The position numbers were made by a program, and so were the translations under genes. A stretch of 64,000 nucleotides of DNA from CAVSSX01 sp963730735 (GTDB taxonomy: Bacteria; Actinomycetota; Acidimicrobiia; Acidimicrobiales; RAAP-2), in contig CAVSSX010000008.1 in the NCBI GenBank assembly GCA_963730735.1, positions 571,467-635,466 of the forward strand, read 5' to 3'. The notes below the pieces were generated by a model. It saw only the letters and a program-made list of their open reading frames with translations. It searched no databases and had not been told where the DNA came from. Below, one piece after another: positions 25,528 through 33,883 of this stretch (its first letter is position 1; every line of letters begins with the position of its first letter).

Positions 25528-26550
25528 ATGCAGTACCGCAACTTCGGGGGGACGGGGGTCAAGGTCTCGAACCTGTGCCTCGGGGCCATGATGTTCGGGG
25601 CGTTCGGCAACCCCGACCACGAGGACTCGATCCGCATCATCCACGCCGGTCTCGACGCCGGGATCAACTTCGTCGACACGGCCGACATGTACTCGGCCGG
25701 TGAGTCCGAGGAGATCGTGGGCAAGGCCCTGGCCGACCGGCGTGACGACGTGATCCTGGCCACCAAGGTCTTCATGCCCATGAGCCGGGACCGCAACCAC
25801 CGGGGGAACTCACGGCGTTGGATCATCCGCGAGTGCGAGGCCAGCCTGCGTCGCCTCCGGACCGACTGGATCGACCTCTACCAGGTGCACCGGCCCGACG
25901 TGTACACCAACATCGACGAGACGCTGGGCGCCCTCTCGGACCTCGTGCACCAGGGCAAGGTCCGCTACCTCGGCTCCTCGACCTTCCCGCCCGAGCAGAT
26001 CGTCGAGGCCCAGTGGACGGCCGAGCGGCGGAACCGGGAGCGCTTCGTGAGCGAGCAGCCGCCCTATTCGATCTTCGCCCGGGGCGCCGAGGCCGGCATC
26101 CTGCCCACCTGCCAGCGCTACGAGATGGGCGTGCTGACCTGGAGCCCGCTCAACTCGGGCTGGCTGACCGGCCGCTACCGCCAGGGCGCCGAGCCCGTGA
26201 AGGAGGGCCGGGCGGCCCGCACGCCCGAGCAGTTCGACCCGGCCAACGAGTACAACGCCAAGAAGCTCGAGATCGTCGAGCAACTGGTGGCCCTGGCCGA
26301 CGAGCTGGACCTGTCGCTGATCCACCTGGCCCTGGCCTTCGTGCTCCGTCACCCCGCCGTGAGCTCGGCCATCATCGGTCCCCGGACCATGGAGCAGCTC
26401 GAGAGCCAGCTCGGGGCGTCCGACGTGGTCTTGGACGACGCCACCATGGACAAGTTGGACGCCCTGGTGGCCCCGGGGACCAACGTCAACCCCGACGACG
26501 CCGGCCACGTCCCGCCGTCCATCGCCTCGGCCTGGCGCCGTCGCCGCTAG
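25528..26550 (+). CDS. Aldo/keto reductase
   Basis: NADPH-dependent TIM-barrel oxidoreductase, 340 aa. The catalytic tetrad is visible as NFVDTADMYSAG (Asp, Tyr), ILATKVFM (Lys) and DLYQVHRPD (His). Cofactor-binding segments WSPLNSGWLTGRY and the C-terminal AIIGPRTMEQLESQL are typical of the AKR11/12 groups (YghZ-like). ATG 25528 has AGAGGGGAC. Followed 19 nt later by the GMC oxidoreductase, so the two may act on related carbohydrate or ketone substrates (inference). Confidence 0.92.
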   Translation: MQYRNFGGTGVKVSNLCLGAMMFGAFGNPDHEDSIRIIHAGLDAGINFVDTADMYSAGESEEIVGKALADRRDDVILATKVFMPMSRDRNHRGNSRRWIIRECEASLRRLRTDWIDLYQVHRPDVYTNIDETLGALSDLVHQGKVRYLGSSTFPPEQIVEAQWTAERRNRERFVSEQPPYSIFARGAEAGILPTCQRYEMGVLTWSPLNSGWLTGRYRQGAEPVKEGRAARTPEQFDPANEYNAKKLEIVEQLVALADELDLSLIHLALAFVLRHPAVSSAIIGPRTMEQLESQLGASDVVLDDATMDKLDALVAPGTNVNPDDAGHVPPSIASAWRRRR

Positions 26551-26569
26551 GCCCGGGTCGGGGGGCGGG

Positions 26570-28651
26570 GTGACGTCGGCGGCGCCGGACGTCCTGATCA
26601 TCGGGGCCGGAGCCTCGGGCGGCGTCGCCGCCCTCCGGCTGGTCGAGGCCGGCCTGTCGGTGGTGTGCCTCGAGCAGGGCGACTGGCCCGACCGCTCGAG
26701 CTTCCGGGGGTCGGCCCCCGACTGGGAGCTCAACGCCCGCAAGCAGTGGTCGGGCGTCCCGAGCGTGCGCCAGGGGCCGGCCGACTACACCATCGACGGC
26801 TCCGAGACCGACATCGGGGTGGCCAACTTCAACGGGGTCGGCGGCGGGACCATCCTCTACAACGCCCAGTGGCCCCGCATGCTCCCCGAGGACTTCGCCG
26901 TCCGCACCCGAGACGGCGTGGCCGACGACTGGCCCCTCGACTACGACGAGCTGCGCCCCTTCTACGAGCGGGTGGACCGGCAATTCGGGGTGGCCGGGCT
27001 GGGGGGCAACCCCTTCTACCCCGAGGGCGCCGAGCCGCCCCTCCCCCCGCTGCCCATCGGCCAGGCCGGGCTGCGGCTGGCCCGGGCCCACGCCGCCCTC
27101 GGCTGGCACTGGTGGCCCGAGACCAACGCCATCCTGTCGGCGCCCTTCGGCGGCCGGCACCCCTGCGTCCAGCGGGCCGCCTGTGCCCAGGGCTGCAACG
27201 AGGGGGCCAAGGCCTCGACCGACCTGACCCACTGGCCCGAGGCGGTGCGCCAGGGGTGCCGCCTGATCACCGGGGCCACCGTCACCCGGCTGGTGCTCGA
27301 CGCCCGGGGCCTGGCCGCCGGGGCCGAGTGGCGTGACCGGGACGGCGCCGAGCACCGGACGGGGGCCTCGGTGGTGCTGCTGGCGGCCAACGGCGTGGGC
27401 ACGGCCAAGCTGCTCCTGTCGTCGACCGACGCCCGCTTCCCCGACGGCCTGGCCAACCGGTCGGGCCTGGTCGGGCGGCGCCTGATGATGCACCCCATGA
27501 CCAGCGTGACCGGCTACTTCGACGAGGACCTGTCCTCGTGGCGGGGCCACGCCGGGGCCCAGATCCAGTCGCTCGAGTTCTACCGCTCCGACGAGCGCCG
27601 GGGCTTCGTCCGGGGCGCCCGCTGGGCCTCGGGCCCGACCGGCGGCCCCTTCGGCGTGGCCCTGGGCGGTCGGGTGTGGGGCGAGGGCCACCACGACTAC
27701 GTGCGGCAGCGCTTCGGCCGGGCCGCCCGCTGGGGCATCCTGTGCGAGGACCTGCCGGACGAGGACAACCGGGTCGAGCTGACCGGTGCAGTCGACCCGG
27801 TCTCGGGCACGGCCGTTCCCGCCGTCCGGTACCGGCTGGGCGAGAACACCCGCCGGATGCAGGCCTGGCACCAGGACCGGGCGCTCGAGGCCATGGCGGC
27901 GGCCGACGCCCGGTTCACCGAGATCGAGCAATTCGGGTTCTCCGGGCACCTCCTGGGCACGGCCCGCATGGGCGACGACCCGGCCACCTCGGTGGTCGAC
28001 CGGTTCGGGATGAGCCACGACGTGGCCAACCTGGGCGTGATCGACGGCAGCGTGTTCGTCACCGCCGGCGGCATGAACCCGACCAGCACCATCTGTGCCC
28101 TGGCCCTGCGGGCCGTCGACCACCTGGTGGAGCACCGGGCCGAGCTGCCGGTGCCCGAGGTGGCCACGACCATCGGCGTCGGGTGGGACGCCGGGCCCGG
28201 GGCCGCCACCCCCGAAACCGCCGCCCCGGCGGCCACCACGCCGGTGGCGCTGCGCCCGCCGGCCTTCTCCCCCGAGGCCCGCCGGCGCCTGACCGACCTG
28301 GGCGACCTGCTCCTGCCGGGCGACCCCTTCGCCCCCTCGGCCCGACAGGTGGGGGTGGCCGATCGGCTGTTCGACCAGGTCGTGGCCTCGCGACCCGACC
28401 TCGTCCCGGCGCTGCACCGGGCCCTGGCCTCGGCCACCGACGACGCCCCGGCCCGGCTCGAGGAGCTCCGACGGGGCGACCGGGAGGCCTACCGGGCCGT
28501 GGTCACGGCCGTCGCCGGCGCCTACTACATGGACGACGGCGTGCGCCTGGGCCTCGGGTACCCGGGCCAGGAGGGTGTCTCGGTGAACGTCCGGGAGATT
28601 CCGGCCTACGTCACCGAGGGCCTCCTCGACGGCGTCCTCGGCGCCGACTGA
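26570..28651 (+). CDS. GMC oxidoreductase fused to a gluconate 2-dehydrogenase subunit 3-like domain
   Basis: FAD enzyme of 693 aa. The N-terminal Rossmann loop is LIIGAGASGGVAALRL, followed by NFNGVGGGTILYNAQWPRM and a Cys cluster (HPCVQRAACAQGCNEGAK) of the gluconate 2-dehydrogenase large-subunit type. The GMC C-terminal region ends with GHLLGTARMGDDP and GGMNPTSTICALALR (about 465-515). After a Pro/Ala linker, residues about 565-690 (LTDLGDLLLPGDPFAPSARQVG ... AGAYYMDDGVRLGLGYPGQ) resemble the small subunit 3. Start GTG 26570. No Tat signal at the N-terminus and no cytochrome gene nearby, so electron acceptor and cell location are open. Confidence 0.85.
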   Translation: MTSAAPDVLIIGAGASGGVAALRLVEAGLSVVCLEQGDWPDRSSFRGSAPDWELNARKQWSGVPSVRQGPADYTIDGSETDIGVANFNGVGGGTILYNAQWPRMLPEDFAVRTRDGVADDWPLDYDELRPFYERVDRQFGVAGLGGNPFYPEGAEPPLPPLPIGQAGLRLARAHAALGWHWWPETNAILSAPFGGRHPCVQRAACAQGCNEGAKASTDLTHWPEAVRQGCRLITGATVTRLVLDARGLAAGAEWRDRDGAEHRTGASVVLLAANGVGTAKLLLSSTDARFPDGLANRSGLVGRRLMMHPMTSVTGYFDEDLSSWRGHAGAQIQSLEFYRSDERRGFVRGARWASGPTGGPFGVALGGRVWGEGHHDYVRQRFGRAARWGILCEDLPDEDNRVELTGAVDPVSGTAVPAVRYRLGENTRRMQAWHQDRALEAMAAADARFTEIEQFGFSGHLLGTARMGDDPATSVVDRFGMSHDVANLGVIDGSVFVTAGGMNPTSTICALALRAVDHLVEHRAELPVPEVATTIGVGWDAGPGAATPETAAPAATTPVALRPPAFSPEARRRLTDLGDLLLPGDPFAPSARQVGVADRLFDQVVASRPDLVPALHRALASATDDAPARLEELRRGDREAYRAVVTAVAGAYYMDDGVRLGLGYPGQEGVSVNVREIPAYVTEGLLDGVLGAD

Positions 28652-29008
28652 CCCTCCCCACCCCCCCACCCCCCCCCCGCACCTCCCGCCGACCACCCCC
28701 CGCGGCCGGGGCGGGTTCCCGGTGCGACGGCCTCGAGACGGCCAGATCAACGGCGAATCAACGACATCACAAGTGGTGTCGACAGCGGGCAACTCGCGTT
28801 GTACGATGTCAAAAGGCCCAGGTCATTCGTTTGTATGAGATCTGTTGCGAAGAAATTGGGAAAAAATCGTGCAAATGGAGGAGATGAGCCGTTCCTTCTA
28901 TGTGCGGACTAGTGCATCCATCGAGAAACGGCTCGGTCGACAGTGCAATACCGGTGCCACCCGGGCGGGCGGGTACAGCCAATGAGCATTGAGGAGGCTC
29001 GCGTTCCC
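28652..29008 (+). other. Gap with an AT-richer leader before the GGDEF-EAL gene
   Basis: About 350 bp without a convincing gene. The first 80 bp are C-rich (runs of C after the GMC stop). From about 28740 to 28940 base composition drops sharply (AAATTGGGAAAAAATCGTGC) and an inverted repeat GAGCCGTT (from 28888) / AACGGCTC (about 28928) could fold in the leader RNA. I found no match to the c-di-GMP-I riboswitch core by eye. A 25-codon opening at about 28834 is not convincing. Likely holds the promoter and 5' leader of the downstream gene. Confidence 0.5.
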
Positions 29009-31360
29009 ATGTCCATCGCCCCCCCGCCGATCCGGCAGACCCGCCTGAGTGCCAGCGCGGTGTTCTTGGCCGTTGGCGTGGTCTGGGCCCTCCTGTACGC
29101 GGCGCGCCTCCTCGGGCCGCTCCAGGGCGTGACCTTCGCCATCCTGGGTGCGGCCACCCTGGTCGCCGTCATCGTCGGTATTCGCAAGTACCGGCCGCAG
29201 CCCCTGTGGCCCTGGATCGTCATCTTCTGCGCCCTGGTCCTGTTCCTGATCGAGGGCGACGTCCGCCTGCAGCTGAACACCCTGGGCAACCTGACCCACA
29301 GCCGATCGCTCGTCCCCGACTACATCGCCATCCCCGGCTACCTGCTGGCCGCCACCGGCCTCACCCGCCTGGCCCGGGGCAACGACCCCGACCGGGGCCG
29401 GAACTTCGACATGATCCTCGACGGGCTGGTGGCCAGCCTGGCCATCTTCACCCTGGCCTGGGCCTTCATGATCGACCCGGTGCTGGCCCACGGGGCCTCG
29501 CCCCTCCAGGTCCGCGTCGTGCTCGCCTGCTACCCGCCGCTGTCGGTCTACCTCGTGTACATCGCCTTCCGGATCGGCTTCAAGCCCGGCACCCGCACGA
29601 CCCCGGCCTCCCGGCTGCTGGTCCTCACCATGGTGCTCTTCCTGATCGGCGACACCACCTACATGCTGGCCGAGCTGCACAAGATCACCCTGTCGAGCGA
29701 GCTGATCAGCCTTCCGTACCTGCTCTCGTTCGTGGCCTTCGGCGCCGTCGTGCTCCACCCGTCGATGATCAAGCTGTCGTCGTCGCCGGCCACCCGCCAG
29801 CAGGAGGCCCCGACCCGGGGCCGGTTGATGCTGGTGGCGGCGACCCTCTCACTGCCGGCCATCGTGGCCGTGATCAACCAGCAGCGCTCGGTCACCGACC
29901 GCATCGCCATCGCCTCCATCGTCGGCCTGCTCACCATCGCCGCCAGTCTGCGGATCTTCCGGGCCCTGCACGCCAGCGCCAAGGCCCAGGGCGAGCTCGT
30001 CTACCAGGTGACCCACGACACGCTCACCGGCCTGCCCAACCGGGCCATGGTCGAGCTGTTCATCAACGGGGCCCTGCAGGCGGCCGAGGGCGACAACCCG
30101 AAGGTGGCCCTGTTCTTCTTGGACATCGACCAGTTCAAGTTCGTGAACGACACCTACGGCCACTCGCTGGGCGACGAGCTCTTGATCGAGGTGGCCGAGC
30201 GCCTGCGCGACACCGCCCGTCCCAAGGACCTGGTGGCCCGGATCGGCGGCGACGAGTTCGTCATCGGCCTGAAGGACGTGCGGGACCTGACCCACGCCCG
30301 CCAGCTGGCCGAGCGCATCCGGGTGTCGTTCCATGCGCCGTTCAACGTGCGCGATTCGGAGACCTACGTGTTCGCGAGCGTCGGTGTGGCGCTCGCCGAA
30401 GGGAGCCACATGACGAGCGCCGAGACGATGATCCGTGACGCCGACAACGCCATGTACCAGGCCAAGAGCCAGGGCCGTGACGCCGTGGCCGTCTTCGACG
30501 CCTCCATGCGTGAGCGCGTGGCCCTGCGCCACTCCATGGAGCAGGAGCTCCAGGTGGCCCTGGCCCTCGACGAGCTCACCATCGAGTACCAGCCCCTCAT
30601 GGACCTCCAGTCCGGCCGGGTGATGTCGCTCGAGGCCCTGCTGCGGTGGACCCGGGCCAACGGCGAGGAGGTCCCCCCGACCACCTTCATCCCGATCGCC
30701 GAGGAGAGCGGCCTGATCATCGACATCGGTCGTTGGGTCATCAGCCAGGCCTGCGCCCAGGTCCAGGAGTGGCGCACCACCGTGCACGGGGCCCGCGACC
30801 TGCGGGTGGCGGTCAACGTGTCGGCGGCCCAGCTGCGCGACCCCGACCTCGTGCCGACGGTGCGCAAGGCGCTGCGTGAGCACCACCTCCCGGGCTCGGC
30901 CCTCGAGCTCGAGCTCACCGAGTCGCTCCTCATGGACAACATCCCGCGGTCGGTGGCCACGCTGGGCGAGCTCAAGCAGCTCGGCGTGGAGCTGTCGATC
31001 GACGACTTCGGCACCGGCTACTCGTCCCTCGCCTACCTCCGGCGCCTGCCGGTCGACTCGGTCAAGATCGACCGGGTGTTCGTCGAGGGCCTCGACCGCA
31101 CCGACTCGTCCAACGCCACCCTGGTGGCGGCCATCATCGCCATGAGCCACGCCCTGGGCATGACCACCATCGCCGAGGGCGTGGAGAACGTGGCCCAGGA
31201 GGACCGGCTCCGCGAGCTCGGCTGCAACCGGGTGCAGGGCTTCTACTACTCGGTCCCGGTCGGGGCGCACCAGATCCCCTCGACCATCCTCCGGCTCAAC
31301 GGCACCGGCGGCCTCCGGCTGGTCAGAGAAGACGAAGCGGCGGGCCGTTCAGCCTCGTAA
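29009..31360 (+). CDS. Membrane-bound GGDEF-EAL cyclic-di-GMP enzyme
   Basis: Bifunctional c-di-GMP synthase/phosphodiesterase candidate, 783 aa. About eight membrane helices (about 15-285) form a sensor of no named type that I recognise. The GGDEF domain has DTLTGLPNRAM and an intact RIGGDEF (about residue 413). The EAL domain is also complete: SLEALLRW (Glu about 542), NVSAAQL, ELELTES, IDDFGTGYSSL, VKIDR and QGFYYS. Both activities may therefore be alive. ATG 29009 lies 11 nt after GAGGAGG; ATG 28982 is the alternative (9 more residues). Its 3' end overlaps the convergent acyltransferase gene by 38 bp. Confidence 0.93.
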   Translation: MSIAPPPIRQTRLSASAVFLAVGVVWALLYAARLLGPLQGVTFAILGAATLVAVIVGIRKYRPQPLWPWIVIFCALVLFLIEGDVRLQLNTLGNLTHSRSLVPDYIAIPGYLLAATGLTRLARGNDPDRGRNFDMILDGLVASLAIFTLAWAFMIDPVLAHGASPLQVRVVLACYPPLSVYLVYIAFRIGFKPGTRTTPASRLLVLTMVLFLIGDTTYMLAELHKITLSSELISLPYLLSFVAFGAVVLHPSMIKLSSSPATRQQEAPTRGRLMLVAATLSLPAIVAVINQQRSVTDRIAIASIVGLLTIAASLRIFRALHASAKAQGELVYQVTHDTLTGLPNRAMVELFINGALQAAEGDNPKVALFFLDIDQFKFVNDTYGHSLGDELLIEVAERLRDTARPKDLVARIGGDEFVIGLKDVRDLTHARQLAERIRVSFHAPFNVRDSETYVFASVGVALAEGSHMTSAETMIRDADNAMYQAKSQGRDAVAVFDASMRERVALRHSMEQELQVALALDELTIEYQPLMDLQSGRVMSLEALLRWTRANGEEVPPTTFIPIAEESGLIIDIGRWVISQACAQVQEWRTTVHGARDLRVAVNVSAAQLRDPDLVPTVRKALREHHLPGSALELELTESLLMDNIPRSVATLGELKQLGVELSIDDFGTGYSSLAYLRRLPVDSVKIDRVFVEGLDRTDSSNATLVAAIIAMSHALGMTTIAEGVENVAQEDRLRELGCNRVQGFYYSVPVGAHQIPSTILRLNGTGGLRLVREDEAAGRSAS

Positions 31361-32132
31361 CGGCGCTGAAGACCGACTGGGCGGCGTCCCAGTCCGGCGG
31401 CCGGATCACCGGCTCGAGCCCGGTCCCCCGGGCCATCACCTGGTACATGGCCTCGTCCTCGACCGACAGGCGGCGGTGCCAGTCGGCCACGTCGCCCATC
31501 ACCGGCACGCTGGCCGGCGAGTCCAGGTAGGCCATGGGCAGGACCCCGGGGAACGGCTGGAACGGACGGTGCAGCTTCCACTGGAACATCCGCAGCACCG
31601 GTCGGTGCATGATCGTCACCATGTGGGTCACCCCGCAGCGCAGGCCGATGATGCCCACCGCCTGGACCAGGCCGATACCGACCAGGCCGGACAGGGCGGC
31701 GCTGCGGTAGTCGGGGGCGACGGCCAGGGTGGCGATGTCCCACAGCGTGTCGGGGTTGTAGACGTAGTCGAGGCGCCCGCAGAGGTCCTCGAAGGACTCG
31801 CCCCAGACCTTCTCGATGTCGTGCACCGACTTGTGGCCGGCGGCCGACGGCACGATGATCCGCATCATCCCGGCCGGCCGTCGCCGCAGGTGGTCGACCA
31901 CGCAGAGCAGCACGCTCGAGGCGGCGTAGGGGTCGTACTCCTCGGCCAGCAGCTCGGGGGTGTTGCCGAAGGCCTCGTAGAAGACCGCCTGCTCGAGGTG
32001 GAGGGCCACGGCGGCCTCGGGCCGGTCGGCCCGCAGGGCGTAGACGCCCATGGGCTCGGGATGGCCCGGTCCGATCAGGCGGCCGACGAGCGACTCCAGC
32101 TCCAGCTCGCTGAGGGCCGCCGACTCCTCCAT
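31323..32132 (-). CDS. GNAT-fold acyltransferase resembling LuxI/FeeM autoinducer or N-acyl-amino-acid synthases
   Basis: Protein of 269 aa. Residues about 45-95 (QAVFYEAFGNTPELLAEEYDPYAASS ... GMMRIIVPS) show the pattern of the LuxI/FeeM branch: aromatic/acidic start, E-x-Y-D (Glu65, Asp67), and a strand with R91 as in LuxI CWRLLPT. A second block (LWDIATLAVAPDYRSAALSGLVGIGLVQAVG ... VTHMVTIMHRPVLRMFQWKLHRP) matches the acyl-carrier side of that fold. Members join an acyl chain to an amine such as SAM or an amino acid. ATG 32132 is 2 nt after the AdoMetDC-like stop, so the two are co-translated. Assignment is by motif reading only. Confidence 0.6.
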   Translation of the reverse strand: MEESAALSELELESLVGRLIGPGHPEPMGVYALRADRPEAAVALHLEQAVFYEAFGNTPELLAEEYDPYAASSVLLCVVDHLRRRPAGMMRIIVPSAAGHKSVHDIEKVWGESFEDLCGRLDYVYNPDTLWDIATLAVAPDYRSAALSGLVGIGLVQAVGIIGLRCGVTHMVTIMHRPVLRMFQWKLHRPFQPFPGVLPMAYLDSPASVPVMGDVADWHRRLSVEDEAMYQVMARGTGLEPVIRPPDWDAAQSVFSAVTRLNGPPLRLL

Positions 32133-32134
32133 GG

Positions 32135-32512
32135 TCAGAACGACTTCGCGGCGATCTGGTCGGCGTCGAAGAAGTCGGCGGTGAAGCGGACGGCGCCGTC
32201 GGCGTCGAAGGCCTTGCAGGTGTAGATGTCGACGCTGAAGAAGGGCCGGGGCGTCTCCCAGGCGTAGAAGTGGGCGCCCGAGGTCTCCCAGTGGATCCAG
32301 CCGGCCCAACCGAAGCGCTCGGAGCGGTGGGCCACCGGCGCCATCAGGGTGCGCATGCCGCAGGTGTCGGAGAGCTCCTTCAGGTAGGCGCAGAGCTGCT
32401 CGTCGTCGATGGGCGTGCGACAGGTGCCCTCGATGACGAGACGCTGTCGCAGGATGCCCGGGGCGAAATCGGGGAAATCCTCCTCTTGGCTCACCGGGAC
32501 GTCGACCGACAT
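32135..32512 (-). CDS. S-adenosylmethionine decarboxylase-like protein with altered cleavage site
   Basis: Protein of 125 aa, the size of class 1B AdoMet decarboxylase proenzymes. The region GWIHWETSGAHFYAWETPRPFFSVDIYTCK matches the SpeH core (ESH-x-x-IHTWPE-x-x-x-A-x-VD-x-x-TC). Cys99 (YTCK) and His81 line up with catalytic Cys and His. The Glu-Ser pair that self-cleaves to make the pyruvoyl group reads Glu76-Thr77-Ser78, so normal processing is doubtful unless Ser78 serves. No spermidine synthase gene is near. It follows hflX by 58 nt and is tightly coupled to the LuxI/FeeM-like gene. ATG 32512 chosen; upstream opening overlaps hflX. Confidence 0.7.
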   Translation of the reverse strand: MSVDVPVSQEEDFPDFAPGILRQRLVIEGTCRTPIDDEQLCAYLKELSDTCGMRTLMAPVAHRSERFGWAGWIHWETSGAHFYAWETPRPFFSVDIYTCKAFDADGAVRFTADFFDADQIAAKSF

Positions 32513-32570
32513 GATACGGAACGATATCTCGCCCGGTCCCGGCCCTCGGCAACTTTTTGCCACCGGTGTG

Positions 32571-33854
32571 CTACGAGGCTGCCACCTCGTAGTCACGGAA
32601 CCGGGCCCGGCCGGCCTCGTCGAGCACCACCCGGACGGTGGCCGCCTCGTCCCCGGCCTGCTGGTCGATGACGTCGCCCTCACGGTGCACGGCGGCCAGC
32701 ACGTCGCCCCGGGCCCACGGGATGACCAGCGCCACCACCCGGTCGGCCACCCGCAGGCGGTCGGCCACCGTCTGGACCAGCAGGTCGATGCCCTCGCCGG
32801 TCCGGGCCGACACCGCCACCGCCCCTTCGATGGTCTTGGCGAAACGGGCCGCCTCGGGGGTGGCGTCGGCCTTGTTGACCACCACCAGCTCGGGCACGTC
32901 CAGCGCGTCGATCTCCTCGAGCACGGTCCGCACGGCGTCGATCTGGCCCTCGGGGTCGGCGGCCGACCCGTCGACCACGTGGACCACCAGGTCGGCCAGG
33001 CGCACCGAGTCGAGCGTCGAGCGAAAGGCCTCGACCAGCTCGTGGGGGAGCTTGCGGACGAAGCCGACGGTGTCGGTGACCAGCACCGTCTCGCCGCCGG
33101 GCAGGGCGAATTGGCGGGTCCGGGGGTCGAGGGTGACGAACAGGCGGTCGGCGGCGTCCACCCCGGCGTCGGTCAGCCGGTTGAGCAGCGTCGACTTGCC
33201 GGCGTTGGTGTAGCCGACCAGGGCCAGCTCCCGGTGCCGGCCACGGGCCCGTGACCGGCGCTGGATCTGGCGGGTCCGGTCGACCTGGCGCAGGTCGGCC
33301 TCGAGTCGGTGCATCCGGCGGACCAGGCGGCGGCGGTCCACCTCGAGCTGGGTCTCCCCCGGTCCCCGGGTCCCGATCCCACCGGCCTGCTGGCTGAGCG
33401 AGCCGCCACGGCCCCGCAGCCGGGGCAGCCGGTAGCGCAGCAGGGCCAGCTCCACCTGGGCCTTGCCCTCGGGGCTCCGGGCGTTCTGGGCGAAGATGTC
33501 GAGGATCACCGCCGTGCGGTCGATGGCCGTGCGACCGAGCAGGCGCTCGAGGTTGCGCTGCTGGGCCGGCGACAGGCTCTCGTCGAAGACCACCGTGTCG
33601 GCGTCGAGCTCGAGCGACAGCGCCGCCAGCTCGGCGATCTTGCCCTTGCCGATGAAGGTGGCCGGGTCCGGATGGTCGCGACGCTGCACCACCCGGCCGA
33701 CCACGTCGGCCCCGGCCGTGTCGACCAACAGGGCCAGCTCGTCGAGCGCCGCCTCGACCCCCTCGACCGTGGCCCCGGGCAGGACCACGCCCACCAGGAT
33801 GATGCGCTCGCGGAACGAGCGGTCGATCAGGGTGCCCGGGAGGTTGACGGTCAT
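32571..33854 (-). CDS. hflX: GTPase HflX (ribosome-splitting)
   Basis: Stress GTPase that binds and splits 70S ribosomes, 427 aa. N-terminal HflX domain (GVVQ/VVQRRDHPDPATFIGKGK, VVFDESLSPAQQRNLE), glycine-rich linker (GRGGSLSQQAGGIGTRGPGE) and G domain: G1 GYTNAGKST, G3 DTVGFVRKLP, G4 NKAD, G5 SARTGEG. ATG 33854 gives TVNLPGTLIDRSFRE; a large opening upstream lies over dapF in another frame. Follows dapF with a 29-nt gap in the conserved miaB-miaA-dapF-hflX order. Confidence 0.95.
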   Translation of the reverse strand: MTVNLPGTLIDRSFRERIILVGVVLPGATVEGVEAALDELALLVDTAGADVVGRVVQRRDHPDPATFIGKGKIAELAALSLELDADTVVFDESLSPAQQRNLERLLGRTAIDRTAVILDIFAQNARSPEGKAQVELALLRYRLPRLRGRGGSLSQQAGGIGTRGPGETQLEVDRRRLVRRMHRLEADLRQVDRTRQIQRRSRARGRHRELALVGYTNAGKSTLLNRLTDAGVDAADRLFVTLDPRTRQFALPGGETVLVTDTVGFVRKLPHELVEAFRSTLDSVRLADLVVHVVDGSAADPEGQIDAVRTVLEEIDALDVPELVVVNKADATPEAARFAKTIEGAVAVSARTGEGIDLLVQTVADRLRVADRVVALVIPWARGDVLAAVHREGDVIDQQAGDEAATVRVVLDEAGRARFRDYEVAAS

Positions 33855-33883
33855 GCGCCTCCCCGTCGCGCGTACGAGCCGGC

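Noticed and set aside
26486..28792. Long 768-codon minus-strand open frame opposite the GMC gene
   Set aside because: Gly/Arg/Pro-rich shadow of a high-GC gene with no motif; the plus strand has a complete GMC enzyme. Several similar long antisense frames (for example opposite 3204-4460, 43064-45751 and 50104-52533) were rejected for the same reason.
28740..28981. c-di-GMP-I riboswitch before the GGDEF-EAL gene
   Set aside because: The conserved core (CACGCACAGGGCAAACC / GNRA tetraloop pairing) is not found by eye; left as an unexplained leader.
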